Source: Muscardinus avellanarius
Taxonomy: Eukaryota; Chordata; Mammalia; Rodentia; Gliridae
Length of the DNA: 64,000 nt
NCBI GenBank assembly: GCA_963383645.1
Contig: OY726558.1
Coordinates: forward strand, 183,265,634-183,329,633
Direction of reading: 5' to 3'
Shown here: positions 11,131 through 22,619 of the stretch, piece after piece
How the letters are laid out: every line of letters starts with the position of its first letter
Position numbering within the stretch: the first letter of the stretch is position 1
The notes under the pieces: generated by a model
What the model was told of the DNA's origin: nothing
The model's input: only the letters and a program-made list of their open reading frames with translations
The model's database searches: none
Made by a program: the position numbers and the translations under genes

Positions 11131-11267
11131 TATGATTGGTTTCCCTTTCTTCTTTCCTACCCCAATAAATTTATTTGAATTCCCCGTTGTAGGTGCTAAG
11201 GACAAAGAAACGAACCAAACGAGGAAACACAGAGCTTACATTCGCAAAGTGGGTTGATGTTGTAGAT

Positions 11268-11655
11268 CTGTGGCAGTCTGAACATTGCTTCCATAAATGC
11301 CAGGGTAGTAAATATTTTAGGCTTAATAAGGCATATAGCCTCTGTTGCAACCACTCAACTCTGCACTTACAGTGAGAAAAGAGCCATAGATTATAGATAA
11401 AGAAGTGGGCATGACTGGCTCCCAAAATCTGTTATTATACCCTTGAAGTTTGAATTTTATATGTCTTATATGTCACAAAATCATCTCCTCCTCCTTCTCC
11501 TCCTCTTTCTCCTCTTACTCCTTCTCCTCCTTCATTTGTTTTGTAAAGTATGAGAAAATCAAAACCCATTCTCAGCTCAGAGGCTATACAAAAACTGGCA
11601 AGCTGTATTTGATTTCCAGGCTGTGTGGTTGGTCAAACCCTATTCTAGGGGTTCA
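11268..11655. mobile_element. hAT-Charlie (MER5A/MER58-like) DNA transposon fossil
   Basis: GTAGTAAATATTTTAGGCTT, GCCTCTGTTGCAACCACTCA and GCCATAGATTATAGATAAAG are close to the MER5A core. The following GTTTGAATTTTATATGTCTT and GGCTATACAAAAACTGGCAAG match the internal extension of longer family members. Terminal repeats are decayed (GGTTGGTCAAACCCT at the right). No transposase is encoded, as expected of a non-autonomous element. Confidence 0.75.
11485..11532. repeat. (TCC)n-like polypyrimidine tract inside the hAT fossil
   Basis: About 48 bases of TCC/TTCTCC units replace the TTCTTCTTTT-type stretch of the element, so the microsatellite apparently grew inside it. Confidence 0.85.
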
Positions 11656-12293
11656 GATCAATGGGGAAATTAATCACCATTAGCAAAGTGAATCAAAACT
11701 TGTTAACATATTTAACAAATTTAGAAAGTAGTCAGTGCAACTGTCTTATAAAGCAGAGAGATTCTTCAATTCTGCAGCACATGTGTATCTAGTGAATGAA
11801 GGTCATATCATATCTATGGAGGATCCGTTTCTACCTTCCAAGCCCAGACTTATATACAATTTCTTATGTAGCTTTTCTGGCTATATCCTAAGATCAGTTA
11901 AGCTGAACCAGGTTCTTGTCATCAATATTGATACTATAAAACAGTCAATGTGCCCTCAGGCTCTGCTTGATCATAGGCCACTCAGGCATGGATACTTTTC
12001 ACTTTGACCTTCTCAGCTGAACATGGCCTTGGTTTATGGGATTTTTCCAAATGAGGACTAAAATTAGCATGAGCATTACGTATCCAGATGTTTCTGGCAT
12101 AAGCTATTGGTGCCTCAAAACAGCTGTAAGACCTTGCCTAAACACTTTTAACACACACCTGTCATCTGCTCACAATATTGTGCTTTGCTGCAAAAGATAT
12201 AAAGTTATTGTCACCTGTACTCGTAGACAGCGATGTGACATTCTGAACATCAGGGAAGGTTTTTCAGCCCCAGTTTCCTCATTTTTAGATTAG
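11656..12293. other. unassigned sequence
   Basis: Overlapping frames of 85-90 codons exist, but no homology or splice signals are apparent. CAGCCCCAGTTTCCTCAT at about 12266 hints at an antisense MIR end. Confidence 0.35.
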
Positions 12294-12399
12294 GGCAGTT
12301 GGAAGTGGTGGCACACACTTACAATTCTAGTACACGAGAGGCTGAGATAGGGGGATCACAGGTTCGAGGACAGCCTTAGCAACTTGAGATCCTCAGTCT

Positions 12400-12447
<48 letters not shown>
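12294..12447 (+). mobile_element. truncated B1-dID SINE with (AC)n
   Basis: Only the 7SL-like left arm is present (GGAAGTGGTGGCACACACTT to CAACTTGAGATCC). The dID arm is replaced by a pure (AC)n run at 12399-12447. Confidence 0.85.
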
Positions 12448-12448
<1 letters not shown>

Positions 12449-13050
12449 TCCGAAATAGGAGTAATACTCATGTTTACAGGGATGTTATATTAAATGAAAC
12501 TATTCTCATAATTTTTATAAAATACTAATTTGACATATACAAAACAAACAACTCATTATTCTCATTGATATTAGAGAAAATTTGTTATTCTTTTCCTAGT
12601 AGAGTTTGGCTACTGTTTTTAAGATTGCATAAGTATTAAAAATAAGAGAAAATTACTACAGCAAATACTTAAAATCCTAGGGATATTACACATAGCTTAA
12701 TAGAAGAGGGAATTTAATATATGATTTTGAAAGAAAAAATCAACTGTTGAACACTTCAAAAATTTAATTTAGGGAAGGTTAATTACCTTTACTATGTCAA
12801 GTACATTTCTAAATGAAGCATTTATCGTTCTTTTGAAAACATGCCCCAAGACATTCATTTGTTAACTTAATACTGTAGTATGGACCCCTAACTTTTATAT
12901 GAATAGTGTGAACAACTATAATATATACCAAGTACAATATATCACCACAGCCAGTGTTGACATCAATCGCTAAAATTAGTGCATGCTAATTTTAACTTTC
13001 CACTTTCTCTGAATAGTGTTAGAATTTGCTTTGTTCTAACACAAGCAACA

Positions 13051-13051
<1 letters not shown>

Positions 13052-13125
<74 letters not shown>

Positions 13126-13200
13126 AACACACACATATACATATATACATATATATACATATACATACATATATATATTCATACATACATATATTTATTT
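13052..13200. repeat. compound (TA)n/(CA)n/(ATAC)n microsatellite
   Basis: (AT)n at 13052-13090 passes into (AC)n at 13091-13135, then into interrupted ATAC/ATAT units. The IYIYIY frames across it are artefacts. Confidence 0.95.
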
Positions 13201-13213
13201 ATTTCACTGTTTC

Positions 13214-13386
13214 ACTGTACTGGGGATGGAACCCAGGGGCATTCTACCTCCAAGCTAAACCCCCAGCCCTATTTTTTTATTCTTTATTTTGAAACAGGGT
13301 CGCACTGAGTTGCAAAGGGCCTCACTATCCTCCTGTCTCAGCCTCCAAAATGCTGGGGTTACAAGCATGCACCATCACGCTTGGCT
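13214..13386 (-). mobile_element. B1-dID SINE (type I) with internal deletion
   Basis: The right arm CTGGGGATGGAACCCAGG is complete. The left arm jumps from GGGCCTCACT to ATCCTCCTGTCTCAGCC, losing the GTAGCTGAGGCTGTCC block present in other copies. Confidence 0.88.
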
Positions 13387-15226
13387 CAGGTTTTATATTT
13401 ACTTTCCCTTGCTGAGAAATATTTTAATTGACTCCATGGCTATTGATAAACTATCACTTTATTTCACAACAAATGATTCAGACCTATGGGGAGTTGTACC
13501 ACAATTTAACTCGAGAAAAATGTAGAATCATGAATATCTCTCTCACACACACACATAAACTCACAAGTTTCACAGTTGAGATAATGATGTGCTGATCTTT
13601 GTAAGAATGTGTGAAATGATGCTGATGCATTCTTACAAGTTTTATGCTTTGTTTTTTCTTCAACAGAGAGAGAAGACTAAATTAATCTCTGTACAGTTTC
13701 CTTTCCAGTCTGCTTAAGGTCCAGAATATTTGAATATGTACTTCAAACTAAATGTACATTCATATTTTTAACATTTAGGGCTTCATGTGTGTGGAATTTA
13801 TTTCTTTATTTGGATTGTAATGATTCATACATGGCCATCACATTTATTATCAATCGTTATGTGAGTTATTTCTTTGATCCTCATTTTTTTTAACCAGCCA
13901 AATAAAACTAATATATTGAAAGGCAGAGAAAAAACATATACATTGGCTAGTGTAGTGCCTGGGTCAGTAGGTGCTTGATAACTTCTTGATATTCTCCCTT
14001 CCATCTTTCCTCTACTATTACATCTACCTTCTGGCCTAAACTATGCTTTAACCACCATCAGGCCTCAGCTTTTATTTTTAAAATCACCATGTATTTTATT
14101 TCCACACTTAATCACTTGCAGAAAAAATATGCTAAATATGATACTACTGATAGAAAGATTTTACATTGGTAAATATGAAGAATTACCCTAAAGGTAAGTA
14201 TTAGCATAAGAAGAATAATCTGATTATGAAATAAAAATAAATCTATAGACTTTTTGTGTTTATTCTTGAACATGATAGTAGACCTGCCATGTCTTCCAAT
14301 GATTGAGAGTTTTGATAAAACAGTCAACCTCTAATTATTTCCACCCATGAAGATTGATCAGACTACAGTTTCTAGAAGCTCTCATTGTGTGGAACTTCGT
14401 CCTTCCTACCTCTTTCTCTCGTGTTGTGTTAGTGTGCCCACATTGATATCTCACACACAAGATTATCTTGTTATTTGTAATTCTTCTCCTCTCCAAAATG
14501 AAATATTTTTATTGCTATGAGATCTATCACTGTGCTAGCTGGCAAGCCATGTAGACTTTTGCTTACCTTCAAAGTGTTTTTATGTAAATGAGCCCGTGTT
14601 CCTCCATGTTCAGGATTGTTTGCAGCTAAAGCTCAGTTGTCCTGGAGGTCTGAAGCTGTCTTACATCTCTATCACTGTGGGGTGTGGCAGCTGCTCTGCA
14701 TGCTCTTAGTTTGCTCTGAGGCTTTTACTATATTAGATCTCAAAATGGTTTGCTGAGTTGCCAGAGGACAGACAGTATATGTTTGAAAATTTGTAATAAT
14801 AAAATTTTATAATATTTCTGAGAAAGTTCCAGGCCACTACCAAGTCTGGGACTAAAGGATTCATTCCGCAGAGATGTCAGCATCCCAAGAGATCTATGTC
14901 CAGTGTGGCTCCTCTAAAAATGTGGGAGGAAGCACTTCAAATCTCTCTGTTTAATTCTATCATATTACTCTAGCTTGCCATATTAGTAAGAGGAGTTTTA
15001 CTGAAATTAAACAAATGAGCAAATATAAACATAGTTTGTCTAACAGGAGCTTTTATAGGTTAGATGTGTTTTTTCTACTTTCTTTAAAAATAAAAAATTA
15101 CTGCCATACTGAAAATAGATACCAGTTGTATTTTCTGCTTTATATCCATGTCCTTTTCATCTGAGAACAAGGACTCATTTTCATCCACATGGTCCATCCT
15201 CAGTTCAAATGACCTAATCTTCATGC
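13387..15226. other. unassigned AT-rich sequence
   Basis: A short stretch at 13950-13995 (TAGTGCCTGGGTCAGTAGG) resembles an antisense MIR/L2 end. Nothing else is recognised. Confidence 0.35.
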
Positions 15227-15230
15227 TAGA

Positions 15231-15674
15231 TGTTGTGGGCATGTGATTAAGCCTGGGCAAATTCATGCTCTTTTAACTCAGCAGCAGGGAGACATATTAG
15301 AGCTAATGAGAGAAATCCTAAGGTCTTCTTTTAGAATTTTTAGAATAGCCCACTGCTCCTCTGTGCATCGGAAATTACTGAGATGCTTAGTAAACAAAGG
15401 ATCCATAAGGAAGGTCAAGCTTAGGTGCCAGCCACACACCACCCACTTTTGGTGGGAACCTGGGGATTCTGAGGAAGTCCAGACCTCCAGCCCTACTGTG
15501 CACCTCTACCCACCCCCTCAGGGGGGTCTCCTATAAAAAGAGAACTGAGACACCAGAGGTGCTCTATCCCTCTTGAGATAGCCCACATTCTCTCTTTCAT
15601 GTGTTGTTTTCCTTTCCTAAATAAATTTCTTAATTTCTTAAATGGCAATTCTCTCTCTCCATGGTTGTGTCTCA
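15231..15674 (+). mobile_element. probable solo LTR of an endogenous retrovirus (gamma-type)
   Basis: A 444-bp unit begins TGTTGTGGGC and ends GTGTGTCTCA-like (TG...CA). It is flanked by the 4-bp direct repeat TAGA (15227-15230, 15675-15678). It contains TATAAAA at 15533-15539 and AATAAA at 15620-15625, spaced as in a U3-R layout. No gag, pol or env lies beside it. The boundaries rest on a 4-bp repeat and could be wrong. Confidence 0.5.
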
Positions 15675-15950
15675 TAGAGAGCCGCCTTATCACAAGTAGG
15701 TATGACCTGCTTGAGAATGGACTCGGCCGGAAAGGAAAGAGGGTGTAACTGAACCTGTGGGTCTTTCTATGTTTGGAATTTTTCTATATAATTAAATGTC
15801 TTGTGTAACATTTATTTTAACTAGGGAAGGGTACCTTGGCATATTGATGTATCATAATTTATCAATCTGTCATTTTCTATTTTGTCTGCAGTGAGTAGCT
15901 ATGTGTGTGAATGTTTGATATATTTGTAAGCTATAGAAATGGACTTGCTA

Positions 15951-16196
15951 GCCGGGTGTGGTGGTGCACGCTTATAATCTCAGCATTCGGGAGGCTGAGA
16001 CCTGGAGGATTGTGGTTCGTGGACAGCCTCAGCTACTTAGTGAGGCCCTCTGCAACTCAGTGAGACCCGGTTTCAAAATATAGAATTAAAAAAAATAGGG
16101 CAGGGGGTGTAGCTCGGAGGTCGAATGCCCCTGGGTTCCATCCCCAGACCCGCAAAAAGAAAAAAAAAGAAAAAAAGAAAAAAAGAAGAAAAAAAA
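15951..16196 (+). mobile_element. B1-dID SINE (type I), young-looking, with A/G tail
   Basis: Full length with CpGs kept (GCCGGGTGTGG...CTCGGAGGTCG). The tail of A and AAAAG units is at 16154-16196. The 16-bp direct repeat AGAAATGGACTTGCTA at 15935-15950 recurs at 16197-16212 with one change. Confidence 0.94.
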
Positions 16197-16212
16197 AGAA
16201 ATGGCCTTGCTA

Positions 16213-16378
16213 ATTCAGAAGAGGTAAATGCTTTTTAGGTCTTTTATGTGTGAGGAAAACATTAAATATGTTGGGTTTTGTTAGGTCGTTCTGGTTTAAT
16301 ATTTTGATTTTGCCCCATTTATAGTATTCACAAACTCTTATAAAAAGTTTTAATATTGCTTAATTAATTGAATTAATA

Positions 16379-16418
<40 letters not shown>

Positions 16419-16977
16419 CAAAAATGACCCTTGACTTGGGGTTAAAGATACACTAAGAAAGCCAGTTTGTTGCACAGCAGCACATGGATTATGGGCTTTT
16501 CAAATACTTGCACTTGGAACAAAATGCTTTTAAACAGCACTCAGAACAGTAGACAACTGAGCATGCGTGGTTGGGTTATCCATTATATTCCCGTGGGATG
16601 GGGAGAGTGAAAGGAAGCTGACCAGCCTTGTCTAGATCCTCTCCTTTGATTGCTGTCCCCCCTTACTCCTCAAGAGTGGAGAGTTGCCCAAGGTATCTGT
16701 GTCTCTCGTGTGGCCCATTTCTATCACATGCTACAGTGCTGGGAGTCAGGCTGCCCTTCTGTTCCCCCGTGTTCCAGTGACATGTGGGTGTGTTGAGAGA
16801 GCCCTCAAGGTGGCCTTCCTACACCTGTCTCCTTTCTGAGGTTCAGTCTCTCCCCTCTTCTATGCTCACAGCTCTTGCTTCTCTGAAGTACCTCCTCACA
16901 TCCCAGCGTATTCTCTTGCTAACACAGTCATAGACATCATAGCAATAAAAATACATAAGTTTATACATAAAAAATAG
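16213..16977. other. unassigned sequence with (AC)n at 16380-16414
   Basis: The 16600-16930 part is pyrimidine- and GC-richer (CCTGTCTCCTTTCTGAGG) but not recognised as exon or repeat. Confidence 0.4.
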
Positions 16978-17061
16978 AAAAGAATAAAAAACATACGTTG
17001 GAGAAAAGACAGCCTTTTCAACAAGTGGTGCTGGGAGAACTGGCTATCCATTTGTAAAAAG

Positions 17062-18051
17062 ATGAATCTAAACCCCTATATCTCACCTAACACAGGAATC
17101 AACTCAAGATGGATCAAAGACTTAGAAATTAGACCTGAGACTGTGAAGTTAGTAGAGGAGAGCATAGGTTCAACACTACAACATATTGGCACAGGCAGTA
17201 ACTTTCTCAACAAAACCTCCAAAGCTCAGGAAATTAAAGCAAGAATAAACAAGTGGGATAACATCAAACTAAAAAGTTTCTTCTCATCAAAGGAAACTAT
17301 CAATAACCTAAAGACGAAGCCTACAGAATGGGAAAGGATCTTTACCAGCCACCATTCTGATAGGGGGCTAATATCCAGAGTATACAAAGAGCTCAAAAGA
17401 CTCTACACTAGCAAAACAAACAACCCAATCAAGAAATGGGCAAATGAACTAAATAGACACTTCACAAAAGAAGAGATACAAAGGGCTAATAGATACATGA
17501 AAAGATGTTCTTCATCACTGGCCATCAGGGAGATGCAAATCAAAACTACACTGAGATTCCATCTAACCCCAGTCAGAGTAGCAAGCATAAAGAAATCAAA
17601 CAACAACAAATGCTGGCGAGGATGTGGGGAAAGAGGAACTTTTTTACACTATTGGTGGGAGTGCAAACTAGTTCAGCCACTATGGAGATCTGTGTGGAGA
17701 TTCCTAAGAAAGGTGGGGATAGATCCACCATATGATCCAGCTATACCACTCCTGGGTATCTTTCCAAAGGGGTTGAATTCAGAGAAATACAGCAACATAT
17801 GCATACCTATGTTCATAGCAGCACAATTTGTAATAGCCAAAATATGGAACTAATCCAGATCACCATCAACAGATGAATGGATAGCAAAACTGTGGGAAAT
17901 ACACACAATGGAATTCTATTCAGCCATAAAGAAGAACAAAATTATATCATTTGCAAGAAGATGGAAAGCCCTGGAGAGCATCATGTTAAGTGAGATCAGC
18001 CAAGCACAGAAGGAGAAGATACACATGTTTCCTTTAATATGCCCAAACTAG
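17062..18051 (+). pseudogene. LINE-1 ORF2 C-terminal third with one premature stop
   Basis: The frame is open for 263 codons to a TAA at 17851-17853, then continues open in the same frame to the natural end LICPN-stop (18049-18051). That makes 330 codons with a single internal stop. The cysteine motif CX3CX7HX4C is intact (C184, C188, H196, C201 of the frame), followed by WRFLRKV and YDPAIPLLGIFPK. Endonuclease and RT domains are absent through 5' truncation. The first ATG is only the first one after the truncation point. Confidence 0.92.
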
Positions 18052-18215
18052 AAAACACAAAGGATACCAGTGGGACTCCAGATATTAGAGGGGAAATACT
18101 AGCTAAGTTTTAATGGAAAGATAGGAGAGGAGAATGGCCGATCTTGATTAATGAGGGTCTATACCTGAACATGTGTAAAATTATGAATAAGACATGGTTA
18201 ACCTGGACAACCATT

Positions 18216-18259
18216 GGTGGGAGGGGGGAAGAGAAAACGGGGGCGGTGGGGGAGAGGGC
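18216..18259 (+). promoter_or_regulatory. G-rich tract of the L1 3' UTR
   Basis: Runs of 3, 6, 5, 5 and 3 G lie within 44 bases, separated by short purine loops. This meets the usual pattern for an intramolecular G-quadruplex. Polypurine tracts are a known feature of mammalian L1 3' UTRs. Confidence 0.8.
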
Positions 18260-18355
18260 ACCAAATATAGTGTAAATGTATACTATTTATGTTCAATAAA
18301 AAATTGTTTAAAAATTAAATAAATAAATAAATAAATTTAAAAAAAGAATAAAAAA

Positions 18356-19045
18356 GATTGCAGTTCTTATCTGTAACATGGGCATTTGAAAAGGGTTGAA
18401 GAACAGCTACAGATATGGAGCTAAAAGCAATGCATCACAAGAGCCCAACACCCCCCAAATATAAAAGAGCTAAATAAAAACAATTGTACCAATTATTAAG
18501 CTAAATATGAACAGCCTAAATGTAGTCTTTGAGGAAAAGCTAGAGATCGTCAAAAATCTACTTCTATTGTAGGTTGCTAGTGAGAAACACAGGAATGGTA
18601 GTGAATGGTAAAAATGGTCAACAGAACTTGAAAATGTAAATAGTGGCATTATGTAATAAAATGCCCCCTTTAAAGACTAGTAGCCGCAAATCTGAACACA
18701 ACAGCAATATAGTTGCTAAAAACACATTGAAAGAACTATCAACACACTACCAACTTGTTATATAAATAAGTCAACGATGCCCCCTGTGTATTGGCCCTAA
18801 AGTTTTTACTTTTTTATAACAGAATGCTATTTATAAACATGAAATCAACATGCCTGGCACAAGTTTTATTCTTAAGGAACAATTTCAATCAATGACTCCA
18901 AAGAGAAACTTTTAAAAATAAATATAACAACAGGAAGGAAAGTAGCTAAAAGGAAGTACTAACCTAAAGTCCTGCAATAAAAGTGAAATATAACAGGTAA
19001 AGTAAAACTATTATTGTTTGAATATTTACGACAATCAATAAAATG
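18356..19045. other. unassigned AT-rich sequence
   Basis: No family recognised between the young L1 and the next L1 tail. Confidence 0.3.
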
Positions 19046-19108
19046 CTGTTGAAGCAGCCTCTACCATCTTGTACTCCATTAAGATGTGTGACTACAATAC
19101 ATCAATAA
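19046..19108 (+). mobile_element. LINE-1 3' terminal stub
   Basis: GCCTCTACCATCTTGTACTCC and ATGTGTGACTACAATACATC plus AATAAAAAA match the end of the L1 copy at 51080-51372. Only ~60 bp of 3' UTR remains. Confidence 0.7.
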
Positions 19109-19419
19109 AAAAGCAAAAAAAAGAATATTCACAAAACGACATAAATGGATAAGTTTAATAACATAAGGAAACACTACAGACAATATAAAATAATAATTCT
19201 AGGAGAAAATTTTGGCTATTATGTACATGTGGAGACTAGGAATGGGAATATTTGATGAACCAAGAGAGGAATTCTGGGATATATTAAAGATTGATCAGCT
19301 TTACTATAAAACAATTATAATTTTTATGTCAAAAATATAAAGTCCAAGAAAAAATAATAGATTTAATATGTGTGTATATATACAATATCAAAAATAAAAG
19401 CTGGAGGCATAGCTTAGAA

Positions 19420-19740
19420 TGTGAATATATGTATATATGAATATATATGAATATATACATGTATATTGCTCAAGTATACATATGCTATATATGTATGCTA
19501 TATATTTATCCTCAAATATATATATATATTTTTTTCTCTGCTCAAATAAATATATATTTATTTTATATTATTTTCTCTTTATGCACAAATACATATATGA
19601 GCATAGAGGAAAAATAATATAAAATAATATATATATATAAATAATATAAATATATTTGAGTCACATATATATATATATATATACTTATATATTTCTATAC
19701 TATTGAATATAAATATATTCGAGCATAGAGAAAGTCTCCA
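19420..19740. repeat. AT-rich tract with inverted repeats
   Basis: TA/TATG/TATTTA units throughout. Arms at 19561-19586 and 19598-19625 are near-complementary (TTTTATATTATTTTCTC against its inverse). TTTCTCTGCTC at about 19533 pairs with GAGCATAGAGAAAG at 19720-19733. Frames across it are artefacts. Confidence 0.8.
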
Positions 19741-20946
19741 AGGATATATGTTCTAGGATTTTATCACTGATCACTAAGTAGTTGGGTAAAAGGAAGTTGA
19801 GTAGATTGGAAGAGTGACATGTAGAGTAGAAGTAAGTGAAAAGAATTTAGTACAAACAGACTTTAGGTTTAAATTAAAATCTATAAATTTTCTACAATAT
19901 AGGTCTTCTACAAAGCAAATAACCTTTTGTGGCAGAAGAAGCCCAATGTGAGAAGACTTCTAAAGTACCTAAAACTTGATCCAAACTACCCCTTTAGTTA
20001 CATTGTTTTGGAAAAATGAGTTGGAGACCCTTATCCCAACCTAATGTATATTCCTTATAGAATAGTGAGTTGTGAAAAGGATCTCCTAATCACTTTCCAG
20101 GAATAATAAAGTTGTCATTGAAAATAGTAATAAATTGATTGGCCCATCAAAATTGTCTTGTATAGTTTGTAAACTTAAATACTATTTTTCTTCTCTCAAA
20201 CAGTGATTTTATTTTTCATGAATGTGTTCTCTTATCCAATTATAAGAAGTACACAGTCTTTCAAATTCACTTATAGTATCTTTTTGAAGTGGTATGGGCC
20301 CCATCAACTCCTTAAATATATCAAAGAGGGTTTATTTTTGCTATGAAACAATATCCTGTTTCCTAAGAAATAATAACTGGTTTTCTAATAAAACATCATT
20401 TGATGTTGATTATTTTCCTTTTCCACCTAAAATTTTGGGGTAGGAAAAAACCCTAATTTGTCTTTGTAGGAAGGATCCCTGTACTTAAAGGTTACTAGTA
20501 TGGAGAGACATTTGTTACAGCGAGAACAAATCAATATCACATGTCAGCTGGGCATATAAAGTCAATAGCACATTTGTAAGTTAGAGGCTCTATGCATTGA
20601 TAGGAATAGAAAAAGCCTAGCTCCCTTCTTATGTGTATGTTTACTGGCTATGGAACTAGGATATGAATTTCTCTGAGTCTCAATTTGCACAACTGTTTTA
20701 CATACAAGGCTTTTGTATGCAAGAAATATCTGTGCATATATTAAGACCTTTTATTGGGAACCTTTGTGTTCCCTTGGAGTCCTGCCTTCTGCACTGTTCA
20801 GAGAGTCTGGAGGTCACCATTGCCTGATACTGCATTTCAAAATTATATGAATAATTATATATGTAAGTAATATATTAAATATAATGAATATATTATATAT
20901 TATTTTATTTATAAATTAATTTACATATTAAATATAATATATATTT
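19741..20946. other. unassigned sequence, AT-rich end
   Basis: No repeat recognised with confidence. 20845-20945 is nearly pure A/T. Confidence 0.3.
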
Positions 20947-21124
20947 AAGGACGAGAAATTGAACCCAGAAGCATTCTACCTCTGAGATACAACCCCAGAC
21001 CTATTTTATTTTTAACTTTGAAATGGGTTCTCCCTAGGTTGCTAAGGATAGCTTCTAACCTGAGATTCTCTTGACTCAGCCTTCTAAGTAATGGGATTAC
21101 AGACATGTGCCTCCATGCTCAGCT
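20947..21124 (-). mobile_element. B1-dID SINE (type I), old
   Basis: GAAATTGAACCCAGAAGC to GTGCCTCCATGCTCAGC. Strongly diverged, with no clear target-site duplication in the AT-rich flank. Confidence 0.82.
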
Positions 21125-22204
21125 AAAATTATATTTTGAGCAGTGAGAGTGAGTATCCCTTTTGTTTTGAGAAAGGAGTTTCTTAAACTTTTCTGTTAGT
21201 ACTTAGCTTTTATTTCTCACTCTCCAGATAGCATATAGGAAAAGATTTATCAGTAGTACAAATTTGAATCACTAGAGATGATGTTTGGATAATAATAAAA
21301 AGATCACTTTATCCTTGTCCTTGGCCTAAAAGAAGTGCCACATTAAGAAGATGTACCAGTGGGTTGAATCTTGAAACAGGTAGTTAAAATACAAAATAAT
21401 GTTTGTCTGCCTAGAATCATTTTAGTATTGTAAAATGTAATTTCATAACATGACTGAGGACACAATTTTCATGTAGCAATAGATGCATATAACCTTCTGG
21501 GGGATATGATGTAAAGCTGTACTAAAATATTATGTTTGCCTTAATAGTATTCCTCACCATCAACATATTATGTAATTCTAAGTAATTGCTACAAGTAGAT
21601 GTTTACCAGTGTTGTGGGAATTCTGTTTCTCTGTGTGTAAGGGAAACTACTTTTTCCCAACACTCTTGAACATTATATACTTGTGAATATTCTTTAATCA
21701 TAATATATGGAATTTTAATAAATTCAAATAAAATAGTTCAGTGTTTATATTTCTCTGTAATCTTCAATAAATCATATTACTAGGGAAACTTTCTCTTAAT
21801 GGAAGAAATTAACTATTTCTTTTGAATGTGTCCATGTATTAACCCTCCTTCACAGAAACCGCAACGCGGTATCTCAGCATTCAGAGCTTTGCTGCAACAT
21901 GATCTGATTATAGTATAAATTATTAAGGTGTTTTTAGTTTATTCAGTTTTTGATCCTATTTCAGATTTACTTTTTTCTATTAAGTTGTCATAAGAGTTAT
22001 AACAATTATTAATATTACTGTTAATTTAATAAGAATAAAGTAAAATGGTATTAACTTCATATATAATTAGTCTCAATGAAAGGCAGTGTAGACTATCTTG
22101 AATATCATAATTTCTATAAGTTTAAAGTATATATATATATATTTATCATGTGGCTATATTTACCTATATCTACCTATTTGTATTTATCTACCTATTATCT
22201 CTAC
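21125..22204. other. unassigned AT-rich sequence
   Basis: Contains the 43-bp stretch at 22029-22071 that recurs inside the next L1, and a (TA)n run near 22128-22142. A CpG-bearing hairpin ACCGC-AAC-GCGGT lies near 21858. Confidence 0.4.
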
Positions 22205-22619
22205 TATCCCGCTAGTCCTCTGATAGAGTACTAATATCTAGAATATACAAAGAACTCAAGAGACTTACTGCTACAAAACCAAATAACCCAATCAAAAACA
22301 GGCACACAAACTAAATAGAACCAAATAACCCAATAAAAATGGGCACACAAACTAAATAGACACTTCACAAAAGAAGAAATACAAATGGCCAGAAAATATA
22401 TGAAAATAATGTTTGACATAATTAGCAATCAGAGAGGGGAAAATGAAAGCTACTCTGAGATTTTACTCAGAATGACAAAATTATTACAAACATAAATAAT
22501 AATAAATTCTGGCAAGGATGTGGAGAAGTAGCTATTCTGATACATTGTTGGTGAAATTATAAATTAGTGCAATCACTTTGAAAAACAGTGTGGAGAATCT
22601 TCAGAAGATTGGGAATGAA

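Larger units (their letters stand above)
16992..18341 (+). mobile_element. 5'-truncated LINE-1, young-looking, with target-site duplication
   Basis: The insertion contains the ORF2 C-terminal third, a 3' UTR, AATAAA at 18295-18300 and an A-rich tail. A perfect 14-bp direct repeat AAAAGAATAAAAAA lies at 16978-16991 and 18342-18355. Its A-run start fits an L1 endonuclease nick. No SINE interrupts it and decay is low. Confidence 0.93.

Noticed and set aside
12979..13308. 109-codon open frame rich in IYIYIY and THTHTH
   Set aside because: Translation of a TA/CA microsatellite running into a SINE; no coding signal.
16081..16153. tRNA-like box pair (GTAGCTCGGAGG ... GGTTCCATCCC)
   Set aside because: This is the tRNA-derived right arm of a SINE, with the anticodon arm deleted; it cannot fold as a tRNA.
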